NCBI GenBank assembly: GCA_016713175.1
Contig: JADJPQ010000001.1
Location: forward strand, 124,001 to 188,000
Length of the DNA stretch: 64,000 bases
Direction: 5' to 3'
Source: Planctomycetota bacterium
Lineage (GTDB): Bacteria; Planctomycetota; UBA1135; UBA2386
The position numbers and the translations under genes were made by a program. Position 1 is the first letter of the stretch; each line of letters starts with the position of its first letter. The notes beneath the pieces are model-generated. The model had not been told where the DNA came from and did not search any database. It saw only the letters and a program-made list of their open reading frames with translations. Shown piece after piece: positions 35,624 through 45,029 of this stretch.

Positions 35624-38600
35624 ATGGCCGTCGGCGAACGCGGTCTCTACGAACTTCTGATCACGGAAGCGCTCCAGGCCACGCTGCAGCGGCTCGCCGG
35701 CGGGTTGTCCGTCGATCGCGCGGACCTTGATGACGCGGAGGCGGCAGATCGCATTGCCTTGCACATCGCGCGGGTGGTCGAGCGCGTCGTGCGCGGCGTA
35801 TCGGAGCAGGGGCGCGCCAGGTTCGGCATCCAGCTGGCCCGCGAACTGCTCACTGCCGTCGACGCGCGCGTCCAGGGCTGCGAAGCCGCCGCCGACATCC
35901 CGGTTCTCGACGCAAGCGTCCTGCGCGCCATTCTGCAGCGTCTGCCCGATGGCAGCGCAGAGTCCATCATCGCACCGCAGATCCCACTGTTCGACACCGC
36001 GCTGCTGACGAACGCGCCCGGCGAACCGACCGTCGGCAGCCAGATCCGATCGGAGATCCACTCCGCGAATGCTATCGACGTGGTGATGGCCTTCATCCGA
36101 CGCAGCGGCATTCTGCCGATGCTGGACGAGCTGCGCCAACACTGTGACAGCGGCTGCCCACTGCGGATACTCACCACGACCTACACCGGGTCGACGGAGC
36201 AAACCGCGCTCGACGACCTGCAACGCGCCGGCGCCCAGATACGCGTTTCCTACGATACCGGCTCGACGCGCCTGCACGCCAAGGCGTGGCTGTTCCACCG
36301 CCGCTCGGGCTTCTCGACCGCATACGTCGGCTCGTCGAACCTGACCCACTCCGCCCAGGTCACCGGCCTCGAATGGAACGTGCGCATCTCGGGCGCGCGC
36401 AACGCGCCGGTCGTTGGCAAGGTCGGCACGGTCTTCGAGGCCTACTGGAACAACCCCGAGTTCGAGCCGTACGACTCTGCCGACTTCGCGCGCCGCGCCG
36501 CGCCGGCTCGCCCGGCAGGAACGATCCTGCAGCTGAGCCCGATCGAACTGCGACCGGAGCCGTTCCAGGAACGCCTGCTCGAGTTGATCGAGTTGTCGCG
36601 GCAGGCCGACCACCATCGCAACCTGCTCGTCGCCGCGACCGGCACCGGCAAGACCGTGATGGCTGCCGTCGACTACGCTCGCCTGCGACCGCGGCTCGCA
36701 CGCGCGCGGTTGCTGTTCGTCGCGCATCGCGAGGAGATCCTGGAACAGAGCGTCGCCACGTTCCGACACGCATTGCGCGACCCGGCGTTCGGCGAACTCT
36801 GGGTCGGCGGCGAACGCCCGTCGGCGTTCGAACACGTATTCGCCTCGATCCAGAGTCTGTCGGCGCGCGGCTACGACCACCTGGATCCGCGTCACTTCGA
36901 TGTCGTGGTGGTCGACGAGTTCCATCACGCTGCCGCCGCTTCGTACGAACGATTGCTGCAACACGTGCAGCCGGTCGAACTGCTCGGGCTCACTGCGACC
37001 CCGGAGCGCAGCGACGGGCTGCCGATCCTCCAGTGGTTCGGCGATCGCATCGCGGCCGAACTGCGGTTGTGGGATGCGATCGATCAGCAGCGGCTCGTGC
37101 CGTTCCTCTACTACGGCATCGCCGATCAGATCGACCTGCGCGGCGTGCCGTGGCGCCGCGGGCGCGGCTACGATGTGGCGGCGCTCACCGGCATCTACAC
37201 CGCGAACGAACGCTGGGGCCGCATGGTGGTCGAGCAGCTGGCCAGGCATGTCGCCGACGTCACGCGCATCAAGGCGCTCGGGTTTTGCGTCAGCATCGAC
37301 CATGCCCGCTTCATGGCGCGCGTGTTCGGCGCGGCCGGGCTGCATGCCGTCGCCATCTGGTCCGACACGCCCGACGCCGAACGCAGGCAGGCGTTGCTCG
37401 ATCTCGTTGCCGGCAGGATCCAGGTGCTGTTCTCGGTCGATCTCTTCAACGAAGGCATCGACGTGCCCGACGTCGACACGTTGCTGTTCCTGCGCCCGAC
37501 CGACAGCCCGACGTTGTTCCTGCAGCAGCTCGGCCGCGGGCTGCGGCGCCGCCACGGCAAGGCGGCGTGTACCGTGCTCGACTTCGTCGGCCTGCACCGG
37601 CGCGAGTTCCGTTACGACCGTCGCTTCCGGTCGTTGGTCGGTGGCACGCGCAAGCACCTCGCGGAGCAGATCGAGAACGGATTTCCATTCCTGCCGGCCG
37701 GCTGCCTCCTGCACCTGGATGCGGTCGCGAAGGACCGCGTGTTGCGCAGCGTGCGCGCCGCGATCCCGACGTTGTGGCGTGACAAGGCCGAGGAGTTGCG
37801 CCAGATGGCAAGCGAGGGCGGGTCGGTCCCGCTAGCCTCGTTCCTCGAGGAATCGGGCTACGAGCTCACGGACGTATACCAGAGCCAGCACGGTTGGTCC
37901 GAATTGCGCCAGGATGCGGGGCTGGCAGTGCTCGATGCCGGTCCGCAGGAGAAGCAGCTGCGCCTCGGCTGCGGTCGCTTGTTGCACGTCGACGACGGCC
38001 TGCGGATCGGCGTGTGGCGCCGCTGGCTGCAAGCGCCTGCGGCGCTCGAGGCGTACGACGAACGTGACCGCCGCCTGCTGCGCATGCTGGTCGCGGGCCT
38101 GGGCAGTGAGGTTCTCGAAAGGCAGACATCGCTGGCCGAGGCCTTGGACCAGCTGCGTCGTCATCCCCAGGTCTGTGCCGAGCTGCGCGACCTGCTCGAA
38201 GTGTTGGCGGCGCGCATCGACCACCTGCACCCCTCGGCGAAGCTGCCTGCGCACGTGCCGCTCGAGGTCCACGCACGCTATACGCGCATCGAGATGCTTG
38301 CCGCGCTCGGCGTTGGCACCGAGGCTAGACCGCCGGAGTGGCGCGAGGGCGTGAAGTGGATCGAGGCTGCGAAGACGGATCTGCTCGCGTTCACACTCGA
38401 CAAGACGTCCGGCCACTTCTCGCCGACCACGAGCTACCGTGACCGCGCCATCAGCCGCGAGCTGATCCAGTGGGACAGCCAGTCGATGACGCGCGAGGAC
38501 AGCGACACGGGCCGGCGCTACCGCGACCACGCCCGGCAGGGATCGCAGGTGCTGCTGTTCGCGCGTCTGAGCGTTGACGATCGCGCATTCTGGTTCCTGG

Positions 38601-38713
38601 GTCCGGCAAACTACGTTCGCCACGAAGGTGAGCGCCCGATGGCGGTGACGTGGAGGCTCGACGTGCCACTGCCAGGCGACCTCTATGGCCGGTTCGCGGC
38701 TGCCCTCGCCTGA
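35624..38713 (+). CDS. PLD-like nuclease / superfamily 2 helicase / DUF3427 protein
   Basis: The protein has 1029 residues. Residues 1-125 are helical. Residues 135-285 are a phospholipase D-like domain with a single HxK (His218, Lys220 in RLHAKAWLFHR) and GSSN (236-239). Residues 325-700 are a superfamily 2 helicase: ATGTGKT (338-344), VAHREE, DEFHH (431-435), TATPERSDG and QQLGRGLRRRHGK. The C-terminal third is DUF3427 (REGVKWIEAAKTDLLAFTLD, SPTTSYRDRAISRELIQWDS). This three-part architecture is widespread and patchy; it is usually taken as a DNA-processing or defence protein. The single HKD motif implies dimerisation for nuclease activity. No methylase or partner gene is adjacent, so it would act alone. 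Confidence 0.88.
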   Translation: MAVGERGLYELLITEALQATLQRLAGGLSVDRADLDDAEAADRIALHIARVVERVVRGVSEQGRARFGIQLARELLTAVDARVQGCEAAADIPVLDASVLRAILQRLPDGSAESIIAPQIPLFDTALLTNAPGEPTVGSQIRSEIHSANAIDVVMAFIRRSGILPMLDELRQHCDSGCPLRILTTTYTGSTEQTALDDLQRAGAQIRVSYDTGSTRLHAKAWLFHRRSGFSTAYVGSSNLTHSAQVTGLEWNVRISGARNAPVVGKVGTVFEAYWNNPEFEPYDSADFARRAAPARPAGTILQLSPIELRPEPFQERLLELIELSRQADHHRNLLVAATGTGKTVMAAVDYARLRPRLARARLLFVAHREEILEQSVATFRHALRDPAFGELWVGGERPSAFEHVFASIQSLSARGYDHLDPRHFDVVVVDEFHHAAAASYERLLQHVQPVELLGLTATPERSDGLPILQWFGDRIAAELRLWDAIDQQRLVPFLYYGIADQIDLRGVPWRRGRGYDVAALTGIYTANERWGRMVVEQLARHVADVTRIKALGFCVSIDHARFMARVFGAAGLHAVAIWSDTPDAERRQALLDLVAGRIQVLFSVDLFNEGIDVPDVDTLLFLRPTDSPTLFLQQLGRGLRRRHGKAACTVLDFVGLHRREFRYDRRFRSLVGGTRKHLAEQIENGFPFLPAGCLLHLDAVAKDRVLRSVRAAIPTLWRDKAEELRQMASEGGSVPLASFLEESGYELTDVYQSQHGWSELRQDAGLAVLDAGPQEKQLRLGCGRLLHVDDGLRIGVWRRWLQAPAALEAYDERDRRLLRMLVAGLGSEVLERQTSLAEALDQLRRHPQVCAELRDLLEVLAARIDHLHPSAKLPAHVPLEVHARYTRIEMLAALGVGTEARPPEWREGVKWIEAAKTDLLAFTLDKTSGHFSPTTSYRDRAISRELIQWDSQSMTREDSDTGRRYRDHARQGSQVLLFARLSVDDRAFWFLGPANYVRHEGERPMAVTWRLDVPLPGDLYGRFAAALA

Positions 38714-38737
38714 GCGCCGTTCACAGCCGACCTTTCC

Positions 38738-38769
38738 AGGCAGCACGGCGATAGCAGCGTGCGCTGCCT
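38738..38769 (+). terminator. Stem-loop after the helicase gene
   Basis: AGGCAGC (38738-38744) pairs with GCTGCCT (38763-38769) around an 18-nt loop, 25 bp after the stop. It is a modest terminator candidate. Confidence 0.35.
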
Positions 38770-38800
38770 TTCCAGAACCGGGAGAACCCGGTCACACCGA

Positions 38801-39160
38801 ATGGACCGGCAGGAACATGACCTGCGGCAGCGATTGCCCGACCGGCGCGACACTCAGGCGCTGTTCGTCGGCCAACCCGGCGGTGGCCGACCCAATCACT
38901 TCGGGGATGCGCAGCGGCGCACATTGACGGTGTCCGGAGCCCTGCTGGCCGTATCCACGCCGCGGTGGCAGGACTTGGCGGCCGAGGATCGGCGCGCGTT
39001 CCTGGCGCCGGATCTGCCGGCGCCGCTGCGGTACGCCGACCGGGTGGCCGGACGCGACCCGGGGCCGCTGGCGATCGCGTCGTTCCAGGCGGGCGGCAGG
39101 CAGGACGATGGGCCGCGGTGGCGGCGAGCCTCGCAAGCGGCAGTGCCGAAAGCGAAGTGA
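38801..39160 (+). CDS. Doubtful small hypothetical protein
   Basis: This is a possible 119-residue protein (MDRQEHDLRQRLPDRRDTQA, RTLTVSGALLAVSTPRWQDL, RRAFLAPDLPAPLRYADRVA). Codon third positions are as GC-rich as in the neighbours and no other frame fills the gap, but composition is Arg-rich at both ends and I recognise no family. If it is not real, 38714-39219 holds only the stem-loop at 38738-38769 and a TACGAT hexamer at 39204-39209 before the next gene. Confidence 0.35.
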   Translation: MDRQEHDLRQRLPDRRDTQALFVGQPGGGRPNHFGDAQRRTLTVSGALLAVSTPRWQDLAAEDRRAFLAPDLPAPLRYADRVAGRDPGPLAIASFQAGGRQDDGPRWRRASQAAVPKAK

Positions 39161-39219
39161 CGGCGACAACGACCGTTACCGCGTCGGCGGCCCGCGCTAC
39201 TGCTACGATCCGGACCCTC

Positions 39220-41406
39220 ATGCACGTCCGCAATCCAGCCGTCGCGATCCTGTTGCCGCTCGTCCTGTCATTCCCCGCCGTCGCGCAGGCCGTGCTGCGC
39301 GGCTTCGGCGAGTTCACGTTCGACAGTTCCATGCGGACCGATTCCGGCTTCACCAACTTGATCGTCGGCAGTGCCTTCACCTGCGGGTTCCGACCGGATG
39401 GCACCGTGGCCGCCAACGGTGCCAACGGCGCGCGGCAGTGCGAACCGCCGACGCTGCCGGCCGGCGCCGCCTGGCTCGAACTGGCGGCCGGCGTCGACCA
39501 CGGCGTCGGGTTGCGTTCGGATGGCGTGATCATTGCCTGGGGGCGGGCCGGGACCACCATCCAGGTGCCAGCGATACCGCCCGGCGTGATCGGTATCGCC
39601 ATCGCGGCCGGAGCACGGCATTCGCTGGCGCTGCTGTCGAACGGCACGACGATCGCGTGGGGCGACAACGCCAATGGGCAGATCGCGGTGCCCGCACTGC
39701 CGTCGACCATGACGTACGTCAACGTCGCCGGCGGCGGCACGCATTCGCTGCTGGTGCGCAGTGATGGCGAATTGGTCGCGATCGGCAATGGTGGCGCCGG
39801 GCAGACGACCGTGCCGGTACCGCCGCGGGGCATGGGCTACGCCGCGGCAGCCGCCGGGGCCAGTCACTCGCTGGCGCTGCGCTCGGACGGGCAGATCGTC
39901 GCGTTTGGCGCCAACGCCGCCGGCCAGTGCAATGTGCCGGCGTTGCCGAGCGGTCTGTGGTGGCTCGGCGTGCGCGCCGGTGGCTCGCACTCGTTGGGAC
40001 TGCGGTCGGATGGAGTCTGGGTCGCCTGGGGGGACAACACGGCGGGCCAGCTCGCGATTCCGGCCTTGCCGGCAGGCATGGACTATCTGCGGATGTCTGC
40101 CGGCGATCGGCACACCGCGGCGCTGCGTTCGGATGGCCGCGTGTTGGCGTGGGGCGACAACAGCTCGTTGCAGAACGGTCCGCCGGACCTGCCGACGGGT
40201 GCGGACTGGGTCGGCGTCACCTGCGCAGTGCGACGGACGCACCTGCTGCGCTCGGATGGCGAACTGATCGTGATTGGACCCGGCGCAACGACGCTGCAGC
40301 CGCCGTCCTTGCCGGCCGGCACCCGTTACGTTCGGGTCAGTGGCGGCACCAATCACGTGATCGCGTTGCGCTCGGATGGCGTGGCGCTGGCGTGGGGCGA
40401 CAATGGTCGCGGCCAGACGGCCGTGCCGTCCTTGCCGGCCGGCGTGGTCTGGACGGATGTCGCCGCTGGCGCCAATCACAGTTATGGTTTGCGCAGTGAT
40501 GGTCAGGTCATGGCGTGGGGCGACAATGCCGTTGGCCAGGCGACGGTACCCGCGTTGCCGACGGGGCTCGACTATGTCGCCATCGGCAAGGGCGGATTGA
40601 CCAATTCGGTCGTCATCCGTTCCGACGGCGCCTGTGTGGTCTTTGGTTCGGGATCGCTCGGGCAGACGGCGGTGCCGACGCTGCCGGCCGGCGTCCGGTG
40701 GCTGGAAGCTGCCTGTGGCGCGCTGCATGTCGTCGGCCGCGCGTCCGACGGCCTGGTGCGGGTCTGGGGCAACAATCTGTACGGGATCTACAACGTGCCG
40801 GCGGCGCCGGTCGGCAGTGATCACGTCGGGATCGACGCCGGTTACTTCCACGACCTCGCCATGGCGTCCGATGGCACGCTGGTCGGCTGGGGCGAGAGTT
40901 CCGGCGGGCAGACCGTGGCGCCGGTCGCGCCGGCAGGGATGTCGGTGCGGGCGTTCAGCACGGGTTCGCGGCACAGCGTGGTGCTGTTCGACCAGCCTGC
41001 CACCTACGTCCGCTTCGGCACCGGTTGCGCCGGGTCGCGCGCCGAGAGCCGGCTCGTGCCGCTCGGCGTGCCGCGCATCGGCGCGACCTGGCAGGCGACG
41101 CTGACCGAACTGCCGACCAGCAGTGCGATCCTGATGACCGGCACCAGCACGACGTCGTCGCCGCTGGGACCATTGCCACTCGATCTTTCGGGGTTCGGTC
41201 TGCCGGGTTGCGTTGGGCGCGTCCGCGCCGACGTGACCACGTTCGTCAGCGGCGTCGCCAACACCGCGACGTTCACGTTGGCGATCCCGGCCAATCCCGG
41301 TCTGATCGGCCTGCTATTCCATCAGCAGGCCCTGGTATTCGATCCGGGCATCAACGCGGCCGGTGCCGTGATATCCGCTGCATCGTCCGGTCGCATCGGC
41401 GGTTAG
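39220..41406 (+). CDS. Secreted RCC1-repeat protein with the shared C-terminal domain
   Basis: The protein has 728 residues with signal MHVRNPAVAILLPLVLSFPAVA and mature QAVL. About thirteen tandem repeats of roughly 48 residues follow, each with a core like LALRSDGQIVAFG, an AGxxHSL segment and a GQxxVPxLPxG turn. This is the RCC1/BLIP-II beta-propeller pattern, here enough for about two seven-bladed propellers. The last 125 residues are the shared module (FGTGCAGSRAESRLVPLGVP, LPLDLSGFGLPGCVGRVRAD, FHQQALVFDPGINAAGAVIS). It is probably a surface binding protein. TACGAT lies 11 nt before the start, so the leader may be very short. Confidence 0.85.
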   Translation: MHVRNPAVAILLPLVLSFPAVAQAVLRGFGEFTFDSSMRTDSGFTNLIVGSAFTCGFRPDGTVAANGANGARQCEPPTLPAGAAWLELAAGVDHGVGLRSDGVIIAWGRAGTTIQVPAIPPGVIGIAIAAGARHSLALLSNGTTIAWGDNANGQIAVPALPSTMTYVNVAGGGTHSLLVRSDGELVAIGNGGAGQTTVPVPPRGMGYAAAAAGASHSLALRSDGQIVAFGANAAGQCNVPALPSGLWWLGVRAGGSHSLGLRSDGVWVAWGDNTAGQLAIPALPAGMDYLRMSAGDRHTAALRSDGRVLAWGDNSSLQNGPPDLPTGADWVGVTCAVRRTHLLRSDGELIVIGPGATTLQPPSLPAGTRYVRVSGGTNHVIALRSDGVALAWGDNGRGQTAVPSLPAGVVWTDVAAGANHSYGLRSDGQVMAWGDNAVGQATVPALPTGLDYVAIGKGGLTNSVVIRSDGACVVFGSGSLGQTAVPTLPAGVRWLEAACGALHVVGRASDGLVRVWGNNLYGIYNVPAAPVGSDHVGIDAGYFHDLAMASDGTLVGWGESSGGQTVAPVAPAGMSVRAFSTGSRHSVVLFDQPATYVRFGTGCAGSRAESRLVPLGVPRIGATWQATLTELPTSSAILMTGTSTTSSPLGPLPLDLSGFGLPGCVGRVRADVTTFVSGVANTATFTLAIPANPGLIGLLFHQQALVFDPGINAAGAVISAASSGRIGG

Positions 41407-41486
41407 CGATCGCGCGCCGGCAAGGACGAAGCCGGCGAACGGAACTCGGCGATTGACGCCCGGCTCGCGTTGGGCGACAACACAGT

Positions 41487-43478
41487 ATGTACACCGAGTC
41501 CGATCCCGCGCCGGCCGAGCCGTTTGCGCACGTTCCGGCGCCGCTGCGTCCGGCCCTCGCGCGGCGGGGCTTCGCAACGCTGACGCCGGTGCAGCAGGCA
41601 GTGCTGGCCGCCGAAGACGGTGTGCGCGATCTGCAGGTGCAGTCGCAGACCGGTTCGGGCAAGACCGTCGCGCTCGGTTTTGCGTTGGCCACGCGCCTGC
41701 TGGCCGACGCCGGCCGGCAGTTGCAGGGGCCGACCACGCTGATCATCACGCCGACGCGCGAACTGGCGATGCAGGTGTGCGACGAGCTGACTTGGCTGTT
41801 CGCCGATGTCCGCGGCGTCACCTTCGACTGTGTCACCGGCGGCACCAATGTCGATCGCGAGCGCTTGCGCTTGCGGCGGCGGCCGACCGTGCTGGTCGGC
41901 ACGCCCGGGCGGTTGCTCGATCACCTCGGCGCTGGCGCGCTCGATTGCAGCGGCGTCACCCAGTTGGTGCTCGACGAAGCCGACCAGATGCTCGACATGG
42001 GCTTCCGCGACGAACTCGAAGGCATCCTGGCGACGATGCCCGGGGAACGACGCACGCATCTGGTGTCGGCGACGTTCGCGACCGAGGTCCGACGGCTGAC
42101 CCTGCGCTATCAGCGCGACCCGTTGCTGATCGCCGGCTCGGATCCCGATGCCGCGCATGCCGACATCGAACACGTCGTGCATCTGATCGGCCCACGCGAA
42201 CATTATGCGGCGGTCGTCAATCTGCTGCTGATGGCCGGCGACGAGCGGACGCTGCTGTTCGTCCGCACCCGCGCCGACACGACCGGTCTGGCGGACAAGC
42301 TGGCCGGTGATGGATTTGCCGCAGCGCCGATCAGCGGCGACCTGGCGCAGAACCAGCGCGTGCGGACCCTCGAGGCGTTCCGCCGCGGCACGATCACGAC
42401 GCTGGTCGCGACCGATGTCGCCGCCCGCGGCCTCGACATCCAGGACGTCAAGATGGTGGTGCACGTGCATCCGCCGATCGACGCCGAGACCTACACGCAT
42501 CGCAGCGGGCGCACCGGCCGCGCCGGGCAGAAGGGCCGTTCGGTGGTGCTGATCCCCAAGCCGCGCGAACGCGCCGTCGGGCGCCTGCTGGAGCAGGCCG
42601 GTGTGGCTGCCGCGTGGTTGCCGGTGCCGGGCGCGGACGCGGTGCGGGCCCGTCAGCACGAACGGATCAGCGAGCAGGTGCGCGTCGCGCTGGCGCGCCT
42701 GCGGCCCAATGCCCGGCAACTCGAACTGGCCGAAGCGCTGCTGGGCGAACACCAACCGGCGGCGTTGGTCGCCGGTCTGCTGGCGTCGATCACCAAGGAC
42801 GCGGCGCGCGCGCCGTTCCAGTTCGCCGAGGTGCCCGAGCATCGGCCGTGGCGCAGCGGCAAGGGCGGGCGGGTCGCGCCGACGGCGCCGGCCCGGCTGG
42901 TGACCGCGGAGATGGCGGTCGATCTGCCGGCACCGAAGCCGGTTGCGGCCAGCGCGCCGCGACCGCAGCCCGTCCGCACCCCGGCAGCGGCGCCGCTGCC
43001 GGCGTATGTGCCGGTGTCGACGCCGCGTTCGGCACCGGAACCGATGCCCGAACGGGAACCCGAAGCCATGGTTGCCGCGGCCGAGTCGGCGGTGGCCGAG
43101 GTCCCGGCACCGCGGCCGCGCCCGGTGCGCGAACCGCGCACGGGCCCCTTGCATGAGCGGCGCGGTCAGCCGCGCGCCAAGGCCGCATGGCATCAAGCTC
43201 GCGAGGAACAGCCGCGGCAGTCGGCATCGGCCGCAGCCGGGGAGCGCGGTTTCCAGCGCTTCCGGATCAACTGGGGCTTCCAGAACGGGGCCGAGCCGCG
43301 ACGCATCCTGGCGCATGTCTGCCGGCGCGGCGGCATCGACAGCAAGATGGTCGGCGCGATCGAGATGCAGGGCGCCTCGAGCACCTTCGACGTCAGTGAC
43401 GTGGTGGCGGCGTCGTTCGCGCGCCGGGTCGGCAAGCGCGATCCGCGCGACCCCGAATTGCGCATCACGCCGGTGTAG
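41487..43478 (+). CDS. DEAD-box RNA helicase with DbpA-type RNA-binding domain
   Basis: The protein has 663 residues. The helicase core has Q-motif TLTPVQQAVL, QTGSGKT (54-60), PTRELAMQV, LDEADQMLDMGF (DEAD), the motif III position as SATF, and HRSGRTGRAGQ (motif VI). The core is followed by a helical segment, then about 115 residues rich in Pro and Ala, without fold. The last 75 residues are the DbpA RNA-binding domain (RFRINWGFQNGAEPRRILAH, IDSKMVGAIEMQGASSTFDV). Such proteins remodel structured RNA in ribosome assembly and at low temperature (DeaD/CsdA and DbpA group). Motif III reads SATF instead of the usual SAT(M/L). Confidence 0.9.
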   Translation: MYTESDPAPAEPFAHVPAPLRPALARRGFATLTPVQQAVLAAEDGVRDLQVQSQTGSGKTVALGFALATRLLADAGRQLQGPTTLIITPTRELAMQVCDELTWLFADVRGVTFDCVTGGTNVDRERLRLRRRPTVLVGTPGRLLDHLGAGALDCSGVTQLVLDEADQMLDMGFRDELEGILATMPGERRTHLVSATFATEVRRLTLRYQRDPLLIAGSDPDAAHADIEHVVHLIGPREHYAAVVNLLLMAGDERTLLFVRTRADTTGLADKLAGDGFAAAPISGDLAQNQRVRTLEAFRRGTITTLVATDVAARGLDIQDVKMVVHVHPPIDAETYTHRSGRTGRAGQKGRSVVLIPKPRERAVGRLLEQAGVAAAWLPVPGADAVRARQHERISEQVRVALARLRPNARQLELAEALLGEHQPAALVAGLLASITKDAARAPFQFAEVPEHRPWRSGKGGRVAPTAPARLVTAEMAVDLPAPKPVAASAPRPQPVRTPAAAPLPAYVPVSTPRSAPEPMPEREPEAMVAAAESAVAEVPAPRPRPVREPRTGPLHERRGQPRAKAAWHQAREEQPRQSASAAAGERGFQRFRINWGFQNGAEPRRILAHVCRRGGIDSKMVGAIEMQGASSTFDVSDVVAASFARRVGKRDPRDPELRITPV

Positions 43479-43537
43479 ACGGCGACGGCCGCTCGTACCG
43501 GGCGATTCGACACGGTCCGTGGTCTACGATTGCCGCG

Positions 43538-45001
43538 ATGCGCCACTCCCGCTCGCTGACCCTGGCCGTCCTGGCGGCGGCCGTTCCGGCCCAGGATCCC
43601 GCGCCGCCGCCGAACATCGTCGTGATCTTCATCGACGACATGGGCTATGCCGACATCGGGCCGTTCGGCGGGTCGATCCCGACGCCGAACCTGGACCAGA
43701 TGGCGCGCGAAGGCATGTGCCTGACGGATTTCGTCGTGTCGTCGGCAGTCTGTTCGGCCTCTCGTGCGGCGCTGCTGACCGGCTGCTATCACCAGCGCGT
43801 GGGCATTGCCGGCGCTCTCGGTCCGGATGCGCAGATCGGCATTGCCGATGGCGAGGTGACGATTGCCGAGTTGTGCCGGCAACAGGGCTATGCGACCGCG
43901 TGCTTCGGCAAGTGGCACCTCGGTCACCATCCGCGCTTCCTGCCGCCGCAGCATGGTTTCGACGAGTACTTCGGACTGCCTTACTCCAATGACATGTGGC
44001 CGCTCCACCCCGGATACGCGAACCTGCCGGCCGACAGCAAGAAGCGCAAGGAAGGCTATCCGTCGCTGCCGCTGATCGAAGGCGATCGGATCGTCGACGA
44101 GGAAGTGACCGGCGAGGAACAGGCGCTGTTGACCAGGCGCTACACCGAGCGCGCGGTGCAGTACATCCACAAGCACCGCGAACGGCCGTTCTTCCTGTAT
44201 CTGCCGCACACGATGGTGCACGTGCCGCTGTTCGCGTCGCCGGAGTTCGCCGGCAAGAGCGGCCGCGGCGTGTTCGGCGACGTGGTGATGGAGATCGACT
44301 GGTCGGTCGGCCGGATCCTCGACACGCTGCGCGAACTGTCGCTGCACGAACGCACGCTGGTGCTGTTCACGGCCGACAACGGTCCGTGGCTGTCGTACGG
44401 CGAGCACGCCGGGTCGGCCGGCAAGTTGCGCGAAGGCAAGGGCACGATGTTCGAGGGCGGGATCCGCGAACCGACGATCGCGTGGTGGCCGGGGAAGGTG
44501 CCGGCCGGCGCGACCTGTGCGGAGCTCGCCTCGACGATCGACGTGCTGCCGACGGTGGCCAAGGTGATCGGGGCCGAGTTGCCGCCGCATCGCCTCGACG
44601 GGCACGACATCACGCCGTTGTTGTTCGGCCAGCCGGAGGCGGTGTCGCCGCACGAGGTGTTCTGCTGCTACTACGCCGGCGGCCAGCTGCAGGCGGTTCG
44701 CGATGCGCGCTGGAAGCTGCACTTCCCGCATCAGTATCAATCGCTCGACGGCAAGCCGGGCGGCAAGGATGGCTCGCCGGCGCCGTACGTCAGCCACCGG
44801 ATCGGGCTGGAACTGTTCGATCTGCGCGCCGATCCGGGCGAGACCGCCGACGTAGCGGCGGCGCACCCTGACGTCGTCGCGCGGCTGCAGAAGCTGGCGC
44901 AGAGTTCACGCGAAGAGCTCGGCGATGCACTGACCAAGACCAGAGGCAAGGGTGTCCGACCCGCCGGCCGGCTCGGCGATGGGGACGCCCGGCTGCGGTG
45001 A
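43538..45001 (+). CDS. Secreted arylsulfatase-family sulfatase
   Basis: The protein has 487 residues with signal MRHSRSLTLAVLAAAVPA and mature QDPA. It has metal ligands in IVVIFIDDMGYADIG (Asp33, Asp34), the formylglycine site CSASR (Cys72, the allowed Ala variant of C-x-P/A-S-R), the second signature GKWHLG, and the late ligand pair LFTADNGPWLSYGEH. It removes sulfate esters, most likely from algal or host glycans, outside the cytoplasm. It needs formylglycine-generating enzyme; no such gene is in the window. Planctomycetes are known for large sulfatase sets. A TACGAT hexamer ends 8 nt before the ATG, so the mRNA may be leaderless. Confidence 0.93.
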   Translation: MRHSRSLTLAVLAAAVPAQDPAPPPNIVVIFIDDMGYADIGPFGGSIPTPNLDQMAREGMCLTDFVVSSAVCSASRAALLTGCYHQRVGIAGALGPDAQIGIADGEVTIAELCRQQGYATACFGKWHLGHHPRFLPPQHGFDEYFGLPYSNDMWPLHPGYANLPADSKKRKEGYPSLPLIEGDRIVDEEVTGEEQALLTRRYTERAVQYIHKHRERPFFLYLPHTMVHVPLFASPEFAGKSGRGVFGDVVMEIDWSVGRILDTLRELSLHERTLVLFTADNGPWLSYGEHAGSAGKLREGKGTMFEGGIREPTIAWWPGKVPAGATCAELASTIDVLPTVAKVIGAELPPHRLDGHDITPLLFGQPEAVSPHEVFCCYYAGGQLQAVRDARWKLHFPHQYQSLDGKPGGKDGSPAPYVSHRIGLELFDLRADPGETADVAAAHPDVVARLQKLAQSSREELGDALTKTRGKGVRPAGRLGDGDARLR

Positions 45002-45029
45002 CAGGAAGCACCTGATCGTAAGTTGCCAG

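Noticed and set aside
35386..37714. Long leftward frame opposite the PLD-helicase gene
   Set aside because: It is antisense to an intact helicase with all motifs; the phosphoesterase begins at its own lipoprotein signal at 35385.
39480..40990. Regular DNA repeats of about 145 bp, possible tandem array
   Set aside because: They are the coding repeats of the RCC1-type protein, in frame throughout.
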